In this document: piece after piece, positions 8,015 to 16,910 of the stretch | Layout of the letters: every line of letters starts with the position of its first letter | Numbering within the stretch: position 1 is the first letter of the stretch | From: Desulfosporosinus hippei DSM 8344 | GTDB taxonomy: Bacteria > Bacillota > Desulfitobacteriia > Desulfitobacteriales > Desulfitobacteriaceae | Assembly (NCBI RefSeq): GCF_900100785.1 | Contig: NZ_FNCP01000013.1 | Coordinates: forward strand, 1 to 64,000 | DNA: 64,000 bases | Direction: 5' to 3' | Program-made: the position numbers and the translations under genes | Notes under the pieces: model-generated | What the model was told of the DNA's origin: nothing | Databases searched by the model: none | What the model saw: only the letters and a program-made list of their open reading frames with translations

Positions 8015-10375
8015 ATGGCTTATACAGTTGTAGGAAAAAGCGTTAGAAGAGTCGATGCTGTAGCCAAGGTGACAGGCAAGGCCAAATATACGGATGATTT
8101 TGCTGAACGAAATATGTTAGTTGGTAAAATTCTGCACAGTCCCTATGCGCATGCCCTTGTTAAATCAATCGATGTCAGCAAGGCCAAAGCCTTACCGGGA
8201 GTTGAGGCTGTGCTTACGTACAAAGATTTGCCGGATATTCGCTATGCTACAGCAATCCCAGGTATAATCGAGGCTATCGCCACGGATGACGTGACTGTTG
8301 CAGAGCTTAAATATGGCACGGCGGGGCATCCTTATTCCCTTGAGGAAAGTCATCGGGATAAAGAAGATCGCAATATTTTAACTCAAAAGGCTAGATTTGT
8401 AGGAGACAATATTGCAGCGGTGGTTGCCACTGACGAATTGACTGCCTCAAAGGCTTTGAAGTTAATTGAAGTGGAATACGAGCTGCTGGAAGTTTTAACA
8501 AGTACTGATGCGGCCCTTAAAGAAGGAGCGCCCCTCATTCATGACGATTGTGAGGGTAACATTCTCTCAGCCAAGGGCTATGAAATAGGAAATCTTGAAG
8601 AAGCTTTACAGGAATCGGATCATGTCATTGAAGGTGAATATGAGACGAGCATTGTTCAGCATTGCCATTTAGAAAATCAAGTATCTCATGCTTATGTTGA
8701 TTCGGATCGAAGAATTGTCATCATGACCTCGACCCAGATTCCCCATATTGTGCGCCGGATTGTCGCTCAATCCCTGGGGATCTCCTGGGGTCGGGTGCGG
8801 GTGATCAAGCCTTATATAGGAGGCGGGTTCGGTAATAAGCAGGATGTCTGTATTGAGCCGCTAAATGCTGCCATGAGCTTGGCGGTTGGTGGTCGACCGG
8901 TAAGGCTCGAACTATCCCGTGAAGAGTCGATGATTGATACTCGTACTCGTCATGCTTTTAAATTTAAAATCCGGACAGGGATTAACAATGACGGAAAAAT
9001 CAATGGTATTCATATATCCGCCGTCTCTAACACTGGGGCCTATGCATCCCACGGACATTCCATTGCCAGCAGCGGGGGAGGAAAGTTCCGTTATCTCTAC
9101 CCGACCAAGGCCTTAAAATATGATCCGATAACCGTGTACACTAACCTGCCGGTGGCTGGGGCAATGCGTGGGTATGGTACTCCTCAGATCTTCTTTGCCT
9201 TTGAATCCCACATCGAGGATATTGCCAAACAGCTTAACCTGGATCCCATCGAGATTCGGAAGAAAAATGTCGTCAAGGAAGGTCATGTCGACCCGCTAAG
9301 TAAAAACACAATCCGAAGCTGCAGTATCCGTGAGTGTATTGATAAAGGCAGAGAGTTAATCAAGTGGGATGCTAAGAAAGCCTTGTATAAGGATCAAACC
9401 GGAGATATCCGTCGAGGGTTGGGTATGGCTTGCTTTAGCTATGCTTCAGGAACCTATCCTGTAGCCTTAGAACTGGCAGGTGCTCGAATTGTAATGAATC
9501 AAGATGGTTCAGTTCAGCTTCAGCTGGGTGCTACTGAAATTGGTCAAGGAAGCGACACGGTCTTTGCTCAAATGGTGGCTGAGGTCCTGGGAATTCCTAT
9601 GTATATGGTACATGTGATAAGTACCCAAGATACGGATATTACCCCCTTTGATACTGGGTCCTATGCCTCTCGACAAACTTATGTCTCAGGGATGGCTGTG
9701 GAAAAAGCAGCCTTAGAGGTGAAAACGAAAGTTCTTGCTTTCGCCAGCAGCATGACAGATGTACCTGCTCATCTGTTAGACCTTAAGGAGCAAGCCGTTG
9801 TCTTTAAAGATTCGGGAGAAAAGGTCCTTGGGCTGGAAGTGGTTGCGATGCAATCCTATTATGACAGAGTTAATGCTCAGCCCATAACCAGTGATGTCTC
9901 CAATAATGCTCGCATTAACGCTATCCCTTTTGGGGTTACTTTTGCCGAAGTAGAAGTGGATATGAAGACCGGAAAAATTAAGATTTTAGAAATCTACAAT
10001 GTCCATGACTCAGGTAAGATTGTCAATCCTCTTTTGGCAGAGGGGCAAGTCCATGGCGGAGTCAGCATGGCCATCGGTTATGCATTGTCAGAGCAATTGC
10101 TCTTTGATGAGAAGACGGGTAAACCTCTTAATAATAATTTGTTGGATTATAAACTTCCCACCATCATGGATACTCCAGATATTGGCGCGGCCTTTGTTGA
10201 GAAAGAGGATCCTACCGGACCCTTTGGGGTCAAATCCTTAGGAGAACCTCCCATCGTTTCTCCGGCTCCGGCCATCCGTAATGCGGTACTGGATGCCACT
10301 GAGGTTGCTTTCAATCGGATACCCATGAATCCACAACGTGTCTTTGAAAAGTTTAAAGAAAAGGGATTAATCTAG
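8015..10375 (+). CDS. xdhA: Xanthine dehydrogenase, molybdopterin subunit (XdhA-type)
   Basis: This 786-residue protein is the catalytic subunit of a Mo hydroxylase that oxidises purines such as hypoxanthine or xanthine. The a/b-hammerhead domain spans about 15-135 and the Mo-pterin domains follow. They include GGGFGNK near residue 268, the arginine-containing AMRGYGTPQ segment, a GQGSDT motif, and the C-terminal SLGEPP motif, whose Glu is the active-site base. I chose ATG 8015 because GGGAGG lies 9 nt upstream. The longer TTG start at 7991 would include that site. It is the first gene of a sigma-54 operon followed by the FAD and 2Fe-2S subunits, the same order as E. coli xdhABC. The exact purine substrate cannot be read from sequence. 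Confidence 0.9.
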   Translation: MAYTVVGKSVRRVDAVAKVTGKAKYTDDFAERNMLVGKILHSPYAHALVKSIDVSKAKALPGVEAVLTYKDLPDIRYATAIPGIIEAIATDDVTVAELKYGTAGHPYSLEESHRDKEDRNILTQKARFVGDNIAAVVATDELTASKALKLIEVEYELLEVLTSTDAALKEGAPLIHDDCEGNILSAKGYEIGNLEEALQESDHVIEGEYETSIVQHCHLENQVSHAYVDSDRRIVIMTSTQIPHIVRRIVAQSLGISWGRVRVIKPYIGGGFGNKQDVCIEPLNAAMSLAVGGRPVRLELSREESMIDTRTRHAFKFKIRTGINNDGKINGIHISAVSNTGAYASHGHSIASSGGGKFRYLYPTKALKYDPITVYTNLPVAGAMRGYGTPQIFFAFESHIEDIAKQLNLDPIEIRKKNVVKEGHVDPLSKNTIRSCSIRECIDKGRELIKWDAKKALYKDQTGDIRRGLGMACFSYASGTYPVALELAGARIVMNQDGSVQLQLGATEIGQGSDTVFAQMVAEVLGIPMYMVHVISTQDTDITPFDTGSYASRQTYVSGMAVEKAALEVKTKVLAFASSMTDVPAHLLDLKEQAVVFKDSGEKVLGLEVVAMQSYYDRVNAQPITSDVSNNARINAIPFGVTFAEVEVDMKTGKIKILEIYNVHDSGKIVNPLLAEGQVHGGVSMAIGYALSEQLLFDEKTGKPLNNNLLDYKLPTIMDTPDIGAAFVEKEDPTGPFGVKSLGEPPIVSPAPAIRNAVLDATEVAFNRIPMNPQRVFEKFKEKGLI

Positions 10376-10390
10376 TAAGGCGGTGATGAG

Positions 10391-11272
10391 ATGTACGATA
10401 TTAAAGGATACTACGATGCTGAAACTGTGAGCGAAGCAACTGCCTTGCTTGCGGAAAACCCTAATCTAAAAATAATTGCCGGCGGTACTGACGTGCTCAT
10501 CAAAATGCACGGAGGGCAACTGGAAGAAGCTGAGCTCCTGAGTTTGCGTAAGATTAAATCCTTGGAAAAAATTGATTTAGCAGATGATGGGACGATTGTT
10601 ATCGGTGCTATGGCAACCTTTTCGATGGTTTTTCATAACCCCATCCTGAAGGATTTAATTCCGATTTTGACAGAAGCAGCCATCTCTATGGGAGGGCCGC
10701 AAATCAGAAACATTGCGACCATCGGCGGAAATGTGTGTAATGGTGCCACATCTGCTGACAGCGCCTCCTCCTTGTTCGCTCTCAACGCTCAGCTGAAATT
10801 GGAAAGTAAAAATGGGGAACGGGTTGTTCCAATCCGGGAGTTTTATCTGGGACCTGGTAAGGTTGCCATTAATCCCGGGGAAATTCTGACAGAGGTGCGC
10901 ATAGATCCCGAAGACTACAAGGGCTTTGCCGGGCATTATATCAAGTTTGCCATGCGTGAAGCCATGGACATCGCCACCCTGGGAGTAGCTGTTGTTTGTA
11001 AAGTGCAAGGCGGAAATTTCGAAGAGGTCAGAATTGGCCTGGGCGTCGCCGGCCCCACACCTTTGAGATGTCTTGAAGCGGAAGAGTATGCCAAGGGTAA
11101 GAAAATTTCCTCGGCTACCCTGGCGGAGATCGGGAAGCTGGCGGTCAAATCCGCAAAGGCGCGAACTTCATGGCGGGCTTCCAAAGAATATCGGGAACAT
11201 TTAGTGGAAGAGCTCACTCAAAGAGCTTTGAAGACGGCAGTTGTCAGTGCAGGAGGTGCGGAAGTTGTATAA
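10391..11272 (+). CDS. xdhB: Xanthine dehydrogenase, FAD-binding subunit
   Basis: This 293-residue protein of the CO dehydrogenase flavoprotein/XdhB family passes electrons from the Fe-S subunit to FAD. The FAD-binding motifs are IIAGGTDVLIKM (about 29-40) and GGPQIRNIATIGGN (about 100-113). The C-terminal domain is of the CO_deh_flav_C type. ATG 10391 follows GGCGGTGATG, 15 nt after xdhA. The gene overlaps the start of xdhC, so the three subunits are translationally coupled. A paralogue (about 278 aa) lies at 40487 in the third Mo hydroxylase operon. Confidence 0.9.
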   Translation: MYDIKGYYDAETVSEATALLAENPNLKIIAGGTDVLIKMHGGQLEEAELLSLRKIKSLEKIDLADDGTIVIGAMATFSMVFHNPILKDLIPILTEAAISMGGPQIRNIATIGGNVCNGATSADSASSLFALNAQLKLESKNGERVVPIREFYLGPGKVAINPGEILTEVRIDPEDYKGFAGHYIKFAMREAMDIATLGVAVVCKVQGGNFEEVRIGLGVAGPTPLRCLEAEEYAKGKKISSATLAEIGKLAVKSAKARTSWRASKEYREHLVEELTQRALKTAVVSAGGAEVV

Positions 11273-11771
11273 ACGAATTGCCTTTACCGTGAATGGAAAA
11301 GCATATGATTTTGAAGTTGATGTGCGAGAGTCCTTGCTGGATGTCTTAAGAAGCCATTTAGGTTTCACCGGTGCCAAGCAAGGGTGCGGGGTAGGAGAAT
11401 GTGGTGCCTGCAGTGTCCTTATCGATGGTGTTCCTACGGATACTTGCATTTACCTAGCAGTTTGGGCTGATGGCAAGGAGATTCGAACCATCGAGGGTGT
11501 GGCGGAAAAGAATGGCGAGCTTTCCGAGGTGCAAAAAGCCTTCGTTGACGAAGGTGCTGTACAATGCGGGTTCTGTACTCCCGGACTGGTATTAACCACC
11601 ACTGCCTTAAAAGAGAGCGGAAAAGATTACACCCGGGAAGAGTTAAAGCGAGAGCTTTCAGGGCATTTGTGCCGCTGTACTGGGTATCAGAACATTTTAA
11701 AAGCAGCTGAAAAGTCTTTAGAGGGGCATGTTTGCACTTGCGTTGACAGCCCTCATTATAAAGGGGAATAA
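11265..11771 (+). CDS. xdhC: Xanthine dehydrogenase, 2Fe-2S subunit
   Basis: This 168-residue ferredoxin-type subunit has two 2Fe-2S domains. The plant-type site is CGVGECGACSVL (about 41-52) with a following Cys. The second, all-helical site has CGFC (about 101) and CRC (about 136). The best start is TTG 11265, eight nt behind a perfect AGGAGG at 11251-11256. It overlaps the last codons of xdhB. A start further upstream (11241 or GTG 11256) would swallow that Shine-Dalgarno site. The C-terminal tail HVCTCVDSPHY adds two cysteines beyond the usual end. Confidence 0.9.
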   Translation: MYKRIAFTVNGKAYDFEVDVRESLLDVLRSHLGFTGAKQGCGVGECGACSVLIDGVPTDTCIYLAVWADGKEIRTIEGVAEKNGELSEVQKAFVDEGAVQCGFCTPGLVLTTTALKESGKDYTREELKRELSGHLCRCTGYQNILKAAEKSLEGHVCTCVDSPHYKGE

Positions 11772-11778
11772 CAGATTT

Positions 11779-11808
11779 CTGCCGAGGAAGTCTTGGCTTC
11801 CTTGGCAG
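11779..11808 (+). terminator. Hairpin between xdhC and ygfK
   Basis: The 12-bp stem CTGCCGAGGAAG/CTTCCTTGGCAG has a 6-nt loop and is followed by GTTT. It lacks a long T run, so it may attenuate rather than stop transcription, lowering ygfK relative to xdhABC, or stabilise the processed mRNA end. Confidence 0.5.
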
Positions 11809-11847
11809 GTTTAAATTATATTAAAGAGAATTGAGGCTTGGTAAATA

Positions 11848-14800
11848 ATGATGAGTGATAAAATGATCCCGATTCCCTTCCCGAAGCTCGTGAATTGGAT
11901 GCTGGAGGAGTACAAGCGATCTCATACTATCTTTGGGGTTTCTGACGTTAAGTTTTTCCAAAAGAAAAACGATAACCAAATTGGGCTTTTTGGAGAGACC
12001 ATGGACACTCCCGTGGGCCCGGCAGCCGGTCCCCATACCCAGCTGGCTCAAAATATTATTGCTTCCTATCTGAGTGGAAGTCGTTTCTTTGAATTAAAAT
12101 CAGTTCAAATCATGGACGAATTAGAGATTCCTAAGCCTTGTATTTTGGCGGAAGATGAGTGCTATAACACTGAGTGGTCAACAGAACTCCCGATCATGGG
12201 TGCTTTTGATGAGTACGTAAAAGCTTGGTTTGCCCTCCATATTCTCCAAAAAGAGTTGTTTGGGCAAAGTGACCGACGTTTTATGTTTAATATGAGCGTG
12301 GGCTATGACCTGAAAGGTATTCAATCTCCCAAAGTTGATGAATTCATTGAAGGGCTTAAGGATGCTTCAAATACTGAGATTTTTAAGGCGTGCCAGGCTT
12401 CTCTGCTTGAAAATGTTAATCAATTTAAATCTGTTGATCAAGCTTTTGTTGAGGGAATCTCTCCGACTATTTGTACCTCTATCACCTTGTCAACCATGCA
12501 CGGTTGTCCCCCGGCAGAGATTGAGGCTATTATCAAATACCTGATCAGTGAAAAGAAACTGCACACCTTTGTCAAGATGAATCCAACACTATTAGGCTAT
12601 GAATATGTCAGAAATACCTTCGACAAAATGGGCTATAAGTATATTCAGCTTAAAGAAGAGTCTTTCACTCATGACCTTCAGTTCAATGATGGTGTGGAGA
12701 TGCTGAAGCGTCTTAAAGTCTTCGCTAAAGAAAATCAAAAAGACTTTGGTGTCAAAATGTCTAACACCTTGCCTGTGAAGATTGGCAGATCTGAGCTCCC
12801 CGGCGAAGAAATGTACATGTCCGGTCGAGCCCTTTATCCCTTAACCATTAATCTGGCCTATAAATTAGCCTCGGAATTTGACGGGGATCTGAATATCTCT
12901 TATTCCGGCGGAGCGGATGCCTTTAATATTGACCGGATTTTTGAAACCGGAATCCAGCCCATTACTGTTGCCACTACCTTGCTGAAGCCCGGGGCCTATC
13001 TGCGCTTTAAGCAAATGGCGGATATCTTAGATCCACTCATGGGCAAAAAGGCTTCCGGCAAACTTGATATTGAGAAACTAAAAGCCTTGGCGGAAAGTGC
13101 TTTTGCTGATGCTAATCATATTAAGGAAAAGGGAGATCTAATCAATCGTAAGACTGAGCTTAAGCTGCCTGTTCTGGATTGCTTTATCGCACCTTGTACC
13201 GTGGGATGTCCGATTGAACAGGATGTGCCGGAATATCTCCGTTTGGTGGGAGAAGGCCGCTTTGAGGAAGCCTTTGATGTAATTGTTGCCAAGAATCCAT
13301 TCCCCTTCATCACAGGTACAATTTGTACTCATAACTGTATGACTAAGTGTACCCGGTTGGATTATGACGAATCTGTTCATATCCGCGGCCAGAAATTAGT
13401 TGCAGCGGAAAAAGGCTATGATGCTTATATGCAAAAGCTTCCGACTCTTAAACCTGAGTCAACGGCTAAAGTGGCGGTAATAGGAGCGGGCCCATCCGGA
13501 CTAGCTGCTGCTTACTTCCTGGCTAAAGGTGGCCTGGAGGTTACGGTCTTTGACAAGCGGGCGAAGGCTGGCGGTACTGTTGAATATGTAATCCCGGATT
13601 TTAGAATTTCCAGAGAAGCTATTGATAAGGATATTAAGCTCATTGAAAAAATAGGTGTAAAGTTCGAGTTCGGCATTGATCCTAACTTTTCTGTTGCGGA
13701 TTACAAAGCTAAAGGTTTTCAGTATGTTTATCTGGCTATTGGGGCGGGAAAAACCAACAATCTGGAAATCGACGGAGATCAAGAGCGGATAATGGGTGCA
13801 ATTCCTTTCTTAGAAGCTTTTAATGCCGATAAAGATGCTCTGAATTTAGGGAAGAACGTTGCTGTTGTCGGCGGTGGGAACTCTGCTATGGACGCGGCCA
13901 GAGCTGCTCTCAGAGTCAAGGGCGTGGAGAATGTCTATATCGTTTATCGCAGAACCAAAGATTACATGCCGGCTGATCATGAAGAATTAATTTATGCCGA
14001 GGAAGATGGCGTAATCTTCAAAGAACTCCTGGCCCCTGTTTCCCTAAGCGGTGGAGTCTTCAAATGTCAGAAGATGGAGCTGGGTCAAGCGGATACATCC
14101 GGGCGTAGAAAGCCGGTAGCCATAGCAGGTGCTTATGAAGAATTGGCGGTAGATACTGTGTTATCAGCCATTGGTGAACTGATCGATTATGATCTACTGA
14201 AACAAAACGGTATTACGATTGGGGAAAAGGGTCAGATCTCCGTTAATGAAGACACCCTTGAAACCAACGTGGAAAATGTCTACATCGGTGGGGATGCTCT
14301 CGCCGGGCCTTGGACGGTAGTCGGTGCTGCCAAGCATGGTACTGTTGCGGCCAAAGCAATTCTGGAAAAAGAGCAGCGTGTCTTCAAGCAGGAGTATGTG
14401 AATCGGATTTCCTTTGATAATGAAAAACAGTTGCTGGAGATTGCTGAAAAGAAAGGCGTTATGAAACCTGTTGCCGATCACGAACTAGAGTCAGAACGCT
14501 GTTTAGAGTGCAACAAGGTATGTAATATCTGCGCGGAGGTTTGCCCGAACCGTGCCAACCTTATGATTCCGGTCAATGGCAAGGGTTTGACCAATCTGAA
14601 TCAGATTTTACACGTAGATGGCATGTGTAACGTTTGCGGTAACTGCGGAACCTTCTGTCCCTATTCCAGTGAGCCTTACAAGGTTAAATTGACTTTATTC
14701 TGGACGGAAAAAGATTTTATGGATAGTCCTAATGTGGGCTTCTACTTCTTGGATAACGGCTCGAATGGTGAGTTTATGCTGCGTTTTGAGGAGCAGATAA

Positions 14801-14916
14801 CTAAGGTGAAGTTCGATCAAGCAGGCAATACAGATGTGAAAATTGACGATAAGATTGCAGCTTTTATTTGGACCATTTATAAAGACTATGAACACCTGTA
14901 TAAAGTTTTGAACTAA
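11848..14916 (+). CDS. ygfK: YgfK-like Fe-S flavoprotein reductase
   Basis: This 1022-residue protein is close in length and order to E. coli YgfK (annotated as a putative selenate reductase subunit). It has an N-terminal TIM-barrel-like region (about 1-400), a glutamate-synthase-type Fe-S domain (CTVGCPIEQDVPEYL near 450, then CTHNCMTKC), an FAD/NAD(P) oxidoreductase core (VIGAGPSGLAAAY near 545, VVGGGNSAMDAA near 673) and a C-terminal pair of 4Fe-4S sites (CLECNKVCNICAEVCP near 886, CNVCGNCGTFC near 930). It is known as a member of the conserved anaerobic purine/uric acid degradation cluster. I infer that it moves electrons to or from the purine ring, together with the XdhABC enzyme encoded just upstream. 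The true substrate is not shown by the sequence. Confidence 0.85.
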   Translation: MMSDKMIPIPFPKLVNWMLEEYKRSHTIFGVSDVKFFQKKNDNQIGLFGETMDTPVGPAAGPHTQLAQNIIASYLSGSRFFELKSVQIMDELEIPKPCILAEDECYNTEWSTELPIMGAFDEYVKAWFALHILQKELFGQSDRRFMFNMSVGYDLKGIQSPKVDEFIEGLKDASNTEIFKACQASLLENVNQFKSVDQAFVEGISPTICTSITLSTMHGCPPAEIEAIIKYLISEKKLHTFVKMNPTLLGYEYVRNTFDKMGYKYIQLKEESFTHDLQFNDGVEMLKRLKVFAKENQKDFGVKMSNTLPVKIGRSELPGEEMYMSGRALYPLTINLAYKLASEFDGDLNISYSGGADAFNIDRIFETGIQPITVATTLLKPGAYLRFKQMADILDPLMGKKASGKLDIEKLKALAESAFADANHIKEKGDLINRKTELKLPVLDCFIAPCTVGCPIEQDVPEYLRLVGEGRFEEAFDVIVAKNPFPFITGTICTHNCMTKCTRLDYDESVHIRGQKLVAAEKGYDAYMQKLPTLKPESTAKVAVIGAGPSGLAAAYFLAKGGLEVTVFDKRAKAGGTVEYVIPDFRISREAIDKDIKLIEKIGVKFEFGIDPNFSVADYKAKGFQYVYLAIGAGKTNNLEIDGDQERIMGAIPFLEAFNADKDALNLGKNVAVVGGGNSAMDAARAALRVKGVENVYIVYRRTKDYMPADHEELIYAEEDGVIFKELLAPVSLSGGVFKCQKMELGQADTSGRRKPVAIAGAYEELAVDTVLSAIGELIDYDLLKQNGITIGEKGQISVNEDTLETNVENVYIGGDALAGPWTVVGAAKHGTVAAKAILEKEQRVFKQEYVNRISFDNEKQLLEIAEKKGVMKPVADHELESERCLECNKVCNICAEVCPNRANLMIPVNGKGLTNLNQILHVDGMCNVCGNCGTFCPYSSEPYKVKLTLFWTEKDFMDSPNVGFYFLDNGSNGEFMLRFEEQITKVKFDQAGNTDVKIDDKIAAFIWTIYKDYEHLYKVLN

Positions 14917-14925
14917 TGCACATAT

Positions 14926-14965
14926 TGAGAGAGGTCGCATTTTCAAAAAAATGAGGCCTCTCTAG
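14926..14965 (+). terminator. Imperfect terminator after ygfK
   Basis: GAGAGAGG-TC and GG-CCTCTCT arms close a loop holding TTTTCAAAAAAATGA shortly after the ygfK stop. The structure is imperfect and has no T run of its own. Confidence 0.45.
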
Positions 14966-15069
14966 ACTCCAAGAACCCTAGAGAATCGCAACTTCGTTTC
15001 AGTAGCAAAATTTAATTTTCTTATGATCGTATTGCTAGGCCGAATTGTCATTATCAATACGGTAGCATT

Positions 15070-15086
15070 CCTATCAAAATGATAGG
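15070..15086. promoter_or_regulatory. Activator site CCTATCAAAATGATAGG
   Basis: This 17-bp palindrome of the TATCA-N3-TGATA family lies about 165 bp upstream of the sigma-54 promoter at 15240. Its match to the sites before xdhA suggests the same activator drives the permease operon. Confidence 0.7.
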
Positions 15087-15161
15087 GTTACATAAGTGCC
15101 TGAATAGAGTGACCTGGAGGCCAGTGAGGCAGGAAATAATTCTGAGTTTATCAATAGGGCG

Positions 15162-15176
15162 TTATCAAAACGATAA
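15162..15176. promoter_or_regulatory. Activator site TTATCAAAACGATAA
   Basis: This is a one-mismatch version of the TTATCA-N3-TGATAA palindrome, about 70 bp upstream of the sigma-54 promoter. A partial half-site (TTATCAATA) lies just before it. Confidence 0.6.
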
Positions 15177-15239
15177 GTTTTATTGAGAATTCAGTAGAAA
15201 AAGGTCGTGTCTTAGGCACCTTTAGTTCAATCTGTCGAG

Positions 15240-15256
15240 TTGGCACGAATATTGCT
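15240..15256 (+). promoter_or_regulatory. Sigma-54 promoter of the permease-ssnA-PLP operon
   Basis: TTGGCACGAATATTGCT has GG at 15242-15243 and GC at 15254-15255, exactly 10 nt apart. The predicted start near 15267 leaves a leader of about 210 nt before the permease. Confidence 0.9.
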
Positions 15257-15266
15257 ACTGAAACAA

Positions 15267-15479
15267 AGCATGGGAGCAAATAGTCCTAACCAGGATCCTT
15301 GACCCAAAATTTTATGCTTTTGCTGTAGACCTAGTAAGTGCTGTTAGGCTTACAAGGTAGTTCGAGCGAAGTAAACCCCTTGAATTAGTTGCGGGACTTA
15401 TCTCAAGGACGACATGCATAAGGAGGTGACTATTGTTTTACTTATTTGACCGCATTGAAAATAAGGAGGAAAGTTACTA
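15267..15479 (+). other. Structured leader of the permease mRNA
   Basis: The leader between the sigma-54 start and the permease can form GTAAG/CTTAC (15334-15338 with 15349-15353) and CCTTGA/TCAAGG (15378-15383 with 15403-15408). It then carries a full-strength Shine-Dalgarno and a 15-codon ORF. I do not recognise a known riboswitch class in it. Confidence 0.35.
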
Positions 15480-15480
15480 A
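15433..15480 (+). CDS. 15-codon leader peptide, coupled to permease
   Basis: TTG 15433 stands behind AAGGAGGTGA (15420-15429), a full complement of the 16S rRNA tail. It opens a 15-codon frame reading MFYLFDRIENKEESY. Its stop TAA overlaps the permease ATG in the arrangement TAATG. The permease's own AAGGAGG lies inside the small frame. Such an overlap normally gives translational coupling, so the peptide or its translation may tune permease synthesis. The peptide matches no family I know and may have no function beyond coupling. Confidence 0.5.
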   Translation: MFYLFDRIENKEESY

Positions 15481-16829
15481 TGGCTAATACAAACAACGGT
15501 GTCGCACCGGTTGACGAAATGTTACCTGCCGGGAAACTCTTTTTGTATGGATTACAACACGTACTTGCTATGTATGCCGGAGCAGTTGCTGTACCTTTGA
15601 TTATCGCCGGAGCAGCAAAGTTAACCCCGGCCCAAACTGCCTTTTTAATTAATGCCGACTTATTCACTTGTGGACTTGCTACCTTACTCCAAACCTTAGG
15701 GATTTGGAAAATCGGAATCAAAATCCCTGTTATTCAAGGTGTAACCTTTGCAGCTGTAACTCCCATGGTTATCATGGCTCAAACCGGCGGCATGACCATG
15801 ATCTTTGGTTCTGTTATAGTAGCCGGTCTGTTTACATTTTTGGCAGCGCCCTTCTTTAGTAAACTTATACGCTTCTTTCCACCGATTGTTACTGGTACAA
15901 TTATCACGATTATTGGTATTTCTCTCCTCCCTGTCGGTATCAACTGGGCCGGGGGCGGAACCGGAAATAAGAATTTTGGCTCCTTATCCTTTATTTTCAT
16001 TGCCTTTGTAGTTCTGATCAGCATTCTCTTAATCAATAAATTGTTTACAGGCTTTGTCTCCCATATCGCAGTATTGCTGGGCTTGATCATCGGTCTTATA
16101 GTAGCCGTGCCCTTTGGACTCGTGAGCTTTGCAAATGTGGCTGATGCTCCTTGGTTTGGCATCACAACACCCTTTTACTTCGGTTTCCCAATCTTTGATG
16201 CCGGTGCCATTATCTCGATGATTCTGGTTATGCTGGTAGTTATGGTTGAGTCCACCGGGGACTTCCTGGCTATCGGTGAAATGGTCGGTAAAAAGATCGG
16301 TCAAGATGAGCTGACAGCAGGATTAAGAGCAGATGGCTTGGCAACTGCCCTGGGTGGTGTGCTTAATGCTTTCCCTTATACCGCCTTTGCTCAAAACGTG
16401 GGCTTGGTCGGCTTAACCGGTGTCAAGAGTCGTTTCGTCGTTGCAACATCCGGGATAATCTTAGTGGTGTTGGGCTTATTCCCTAAAATGGCAACAATTA
16501 TTGCCTCCTTGCCTAACGCTGTACTTGGCGGCGCAGGAATTGCAATGTTTGGAATCGTGGCTGCCAGCGGGATTAAGACCCTGGCCAAAGTAGACTTCGA
16601 AAAGAATCATACGAATATTTTCATTGTTGCTATTAGTATCGGAATTGGGGTCATCCCAGTCATGGTTCCTACTTTCTTCCAAAACTTCCCTTCTTGGAGC
16701 CAAACTATTATGCACAGTGGAATTACCTTAGGTTCTATCACAGCTATCATTCTCAATGCTTTCTTTAATGGCAGCAAAGGTGCCGGAGATTTAGACGAAC
16801 TTAAAGCTAACGCTGGAATTCGCGAGTAA
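15480..16829 (+). CDS. NCS2 family xanthine/uric acid permease
   Basis: This 449-residue integral membrane protein of the nucleobase-cation symporter-2 (uracil/xanthine permease) family has about 12-14 hydrophobic segments. The Q-H motif region YGLQHVLAMYAGAVAVPL lies at residues 20-37, and QNVGLVGLTGVKSRF in TM10 carries the family's substrate signature. It should import xanthine or urate with protons across the cytoplasmic membrane. ATG 15480 follows AAGGAGG at 15463-15469. It heads the second sigma-54 unit of activator 1 and is followed by a strong terminator, so downstream genes need read-through or their own promoters. Confidence 0.88.
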   Translation: MANTNNGVAPVDEMLPAGKLFLYGLQHVLAMYAGAVAVPLIIAGAAKLTPAQTAFLINADLFTCGLATLLQTLGIWKIGIKIPVIQGVTFAAVTPMVIMAQTGGMTMIFGSVIVAGLFTFLAAPFFSKLIRFFPPIVTGTIITIIGISLLPVGINWAGGGTGNKNFGSLSFIFIAFVVLISILLINKLFTGFVSHIAVLLGLIIGLIVAVPFGLVSFANVADAPWFGITTPFYFGFPIFDAGAIISMILVMLVVMVESTGDFLAIGEMVGKKIGQDELTAGLRADGLATALGGVLNAFPYTAFAQNVGLVGLTGVKSRFVVATSGIILVVLGLFPKMATIIASLPNAVLGGAGIAMFGIVAASGIKTLAKVDFEKNHTNIFIVAISIGIGVIPVMVPTFFQNFPSWSQTIMHSGITLGSITAIILNAFFNGSKGAGDLDELKANAGIRE

Positions 16830-16839
16830 TAGTAATGGG

Positions 16840-16865
16840 GGGTGAGAGAGTTTCCTCTCTCACCC
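16840..16865 (+). terminator. Strong intrinsic terminator after permease
   Basis: A perfect 11-bp stem GGGTGAGAGAG/CTCTCTCACCC with a TTTC tetraloop is followed by TTTCC. Partial termination here would set the permease above the catabolic genes behind it. Confidence 0.75.
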
Positions 16866-16910
16866 TTTCCTGATTTTTGATAAATTCGTACATTGAAGGG
16901 GTTTTAGAAA

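Noticed and set aside
15779-16165. A 128-codon minus-strand frame in the NCS2 permease gene
   Set aside because: Antisense shadow of transmembrane segments, without a ribosome binding site.
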